A DNA stretch of 6,176 nt from CAMCYM01 sp041191165 (GTDB taxonomy: Bacteria > Bacteroidota > Bacteroidia > Flavobacteriales_D > Sanyastnellaceae). A program made the position numbers and the translations under genes. How positions within the stretch are numbered: the stretch's first letter is position 1; each line of letters begins with the position of its first letter. The stretch is from positions 1 to 6,176 of the forward strand of contig JBEEPJ010000150.1 of NCBI GenBank assembly GCA_041191165.1, written 5' to 3'. The notes under the pieces were generated by a model. The model ran no database searches and was not told the origin of the DNA. It saw only the letters and a list, made by a program, of their open reading frames with translations. Shown in pieces: positions 5,260 through 6,176 of this stretch.

Positions 5260-6114
5260 ATGGCTCGGGAAATTGACGAACTTCGGGGCATGATTGATCA
5301 TTTGACGGAGCGATACTGGCCGGCGGGCGACAAGCTGCAAATACTGGCCGGGCCCTGTGCCATCGAAAGCCGGGAAGGGGCGATGGAAATCGCCGAGGTG
5401 CTGGTGGACATCTGTGCACGGCTGGATTTGCCGCTGGTCTTCAAAGGTTCGTACCGCAAGGCGAACCGTTCGCGCGGGGATAGTTTTTCCGGCATCGGGG
5501 ATGAGAAAGCGCTGGAGATTCTCGCCGAGGTGCGGGAGCGATTTGGCGTGCCGGTGGTCACCGATATCCATGCGGCGCCCGAGGCGGCGTTGGCGGCCCA
5601 GTACGTCGACGTCCTGCAGATTCCGGCCTTCCTGTGCCGGCAGACCGACCTGCTCTACGCGGCTGCGGAAACGGGCAAGGTGGTGAACATCAAGAAAGGC
5701 CAATTCGTCTCCCCAGACGCCATGCGCTTTGCCGTGGACAAAGTCCGGGAACGGGGGAATGGAAGGGTTTGGTTGACGGAGCGGGGGTCGATGTTCGGAT
5801 ACCAGGATTTGGTGGTGGACATGCGCAGTTTTCCGACAATGGGGGCGTTCGCACCGACCATCGCCGACATCACGCACAGCCTCCAGCAGCCCAACCAATC
5901 CTCGGGGGTGACAGGAGGGCGGCCGGAGTTGATCGCGACCCTGGGCCTCTCAGCGGTGGCCGCCGGGGCGGACGGGGTCTTCATCGAAACGCACCCGCGA
6001 CCGGAGCAAGCCCTCTCCGACGGGGCCAACATGTTGCACCTGAGCCGGATGGAGGGGCTGCTCCGGCGGCTCCAGAGGGTTCACGCCGCGGTGAGGGCGG
6101 ACCAGGGGTCATGA
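5260..6114 (+). CDS. kdsA: 3-deoxy-8-phosphooctulonate synthase (Kdo-8-phosphate synthase)
   Basis: KdsA condenses phosphoenolpyruvate with D-arabinose 5-phosphate to Kdo-8-phosphate and phosphate in the cytoplasm, supplying Kdo for the lipopolysaccharide inner core. The 284-residue chain shows LAGPCAIES (29-37), FKGSYRKANRS (61-71), TDIH (101-104), IPAFLCRQTDLL (121-132), KKGQFVSP (145-152), LTERGSMFGY (172-181), THSLQQPNQ (205-213) and IETHPRPEQALSD (242-254). Cys33, His206, Glu243 and Asp254 correspond to the four metal ligands of the metal-dependent Aquifex enzyme, so this should be the metal-requiring class rather than the E. coli class with Asn in place of Cys. The wording FKGSYRKANRS and the PNQ..GVTGGRPE stretch are typical of Bacteroidota. 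Start ATG 5260 gives about 20 residues more than the shortest family members; Met11 is an alternative. It lies 25 bases after the barrel gene, with no terminator between, and its TGA overlaps the next ATG. Confidence 0.97.
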   Translation: MAREIDELRGMIDHLTERYWPAGDKLQILAGPCAIESREGAMEIAEVLVDICARLDLPLVFKGSYRKANRSRGDSFSGIGDEKALEILAEVRERFGVPVVTDIHAAPEAALAAQYVDVLQIPAFLCRQTDLLYAAAETGKVVNIKKGQFVSPDAMRFAVDKVRERGNGRVWLTERGSMFGYQDLVVDMRSFPTMGAFAPTIADITHSLQQPNQSSGVTGGRPELIATLGLSAVAAGADGVFIETHPRPEQALSDGANMLHLSRMEGLLRRLQRVHAAVRADQGS

Positions 6115-6176
6115 GGTGGGCCACGGCGGGGTTCTGGCTGTGGAGCTTGCTCGCCGCGCCGGGACTGCGGGCACAG
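6111..6176 (+). CDS. Exported protein, N-terminal signal peptide only (partial)
   Basis: Twenty-two codons run to the right edge without a stop. They read as a type I signal peptide: Met-Arg, a Trp/Ala/Leu core (WATAGFWLWSLLAAPG) and a Leu-Arg-Ala-Gln cleavage site, with Gln as the likely first mature residue, as in the barrel protein upstream. The ATG overlaps the kdsA stop (ATGA), the same arrangement as the earlier junctions. The mature protein lies outside the window, so its family cannot be named. Periplasmic or outer-membrane location is inferred. Confidence 0.7.
   Translation, partial: MRWATAGFWLWSLLAAPGLRAQ

Noticed and set aside
4316..5293. Gly-rich plus-strand frame (about 325 codons) overlapping the barrel gene.
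   Set aside because: It is a shadow produced by G-ending codons. The 4029-5234 frame has a signal peptide, strand pattern and aromatic C-terminus.
4687..5898. Minus-strand frame (about 403 codons) opposite the barrel gene and kdsA.
   Set aside because: It runs opposite the unmistakable kdsA and is Pro/Arg/Ser-rich without motifs.

Overview
The window reads as chromosomal DNA of a high-GC member of the Bacteroidota, probably Flavobacteriales-like. The KdsA and DapF sequences have the wording typical of that phylum, there is a Bacteroidota-type -7 promoter box (TAnnTTTG), genes lack Shine-Dalgarno sites, and a lipoprotein/outer-membrane-barrel gene pair resembles families found mainly in Bacteroidota. 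Coding density is close to 99 percent. I see no RNA genes, insertion sequences, CRISPR arrays or terminators.

Layout: positions 1-241 hold the 5' end of a minus-strand gene for a thiamine-diphosphate-dependent 2-oxoacid dehydrogenase E1 alpha-type protein. A 42-base divergent gap follows (242-283). A tightly packed plus-strand run then fills the window: a fused gene whose first part is diaminopimelate epimerase (DapF) and whose second part is an Lnb/DUF4105-type membrane protein (284-2446); a large predicted lipoprotein (2443-4032); a predicted outer-membrane beta-barrel protein resembling DUF5723 (4029-5234); kdsA (5260-6114); and the signal peptide of a further exported protein cut by the window edge (6111 onward). 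Three of the four junctions are 4-base stop/start overlaps (GTGA, ATGA, ATGA) and the fourth is a 25-base gap, so this looks like one operon.

The theme is the cell envelope. DapF makes meso-diaminopimelate for peptidoglycan and lysine. Lnb-type proteins N-acylate lipoproteins in Bacteroidota. The next two genes encode a lipoprotein and a likely outer-membrane protein, and KdsA makes the Kdo-8-phosphate needed for lipopolysaccharide.

The main oddity is the DapF-Lnb fusion. A soluble cytoplasmic enzyme runs without a stop codon, through a signal-peptide-like segment, into a periplasmic plus multi-spanning membrane enzyme. Other points of note are a possible leaderless divergent promoter, very strong G-quadruplex motifs in the dapF coding strand, and an abrupt change in third-position base use inside the dapF part that does not coincide with the fusion joint.
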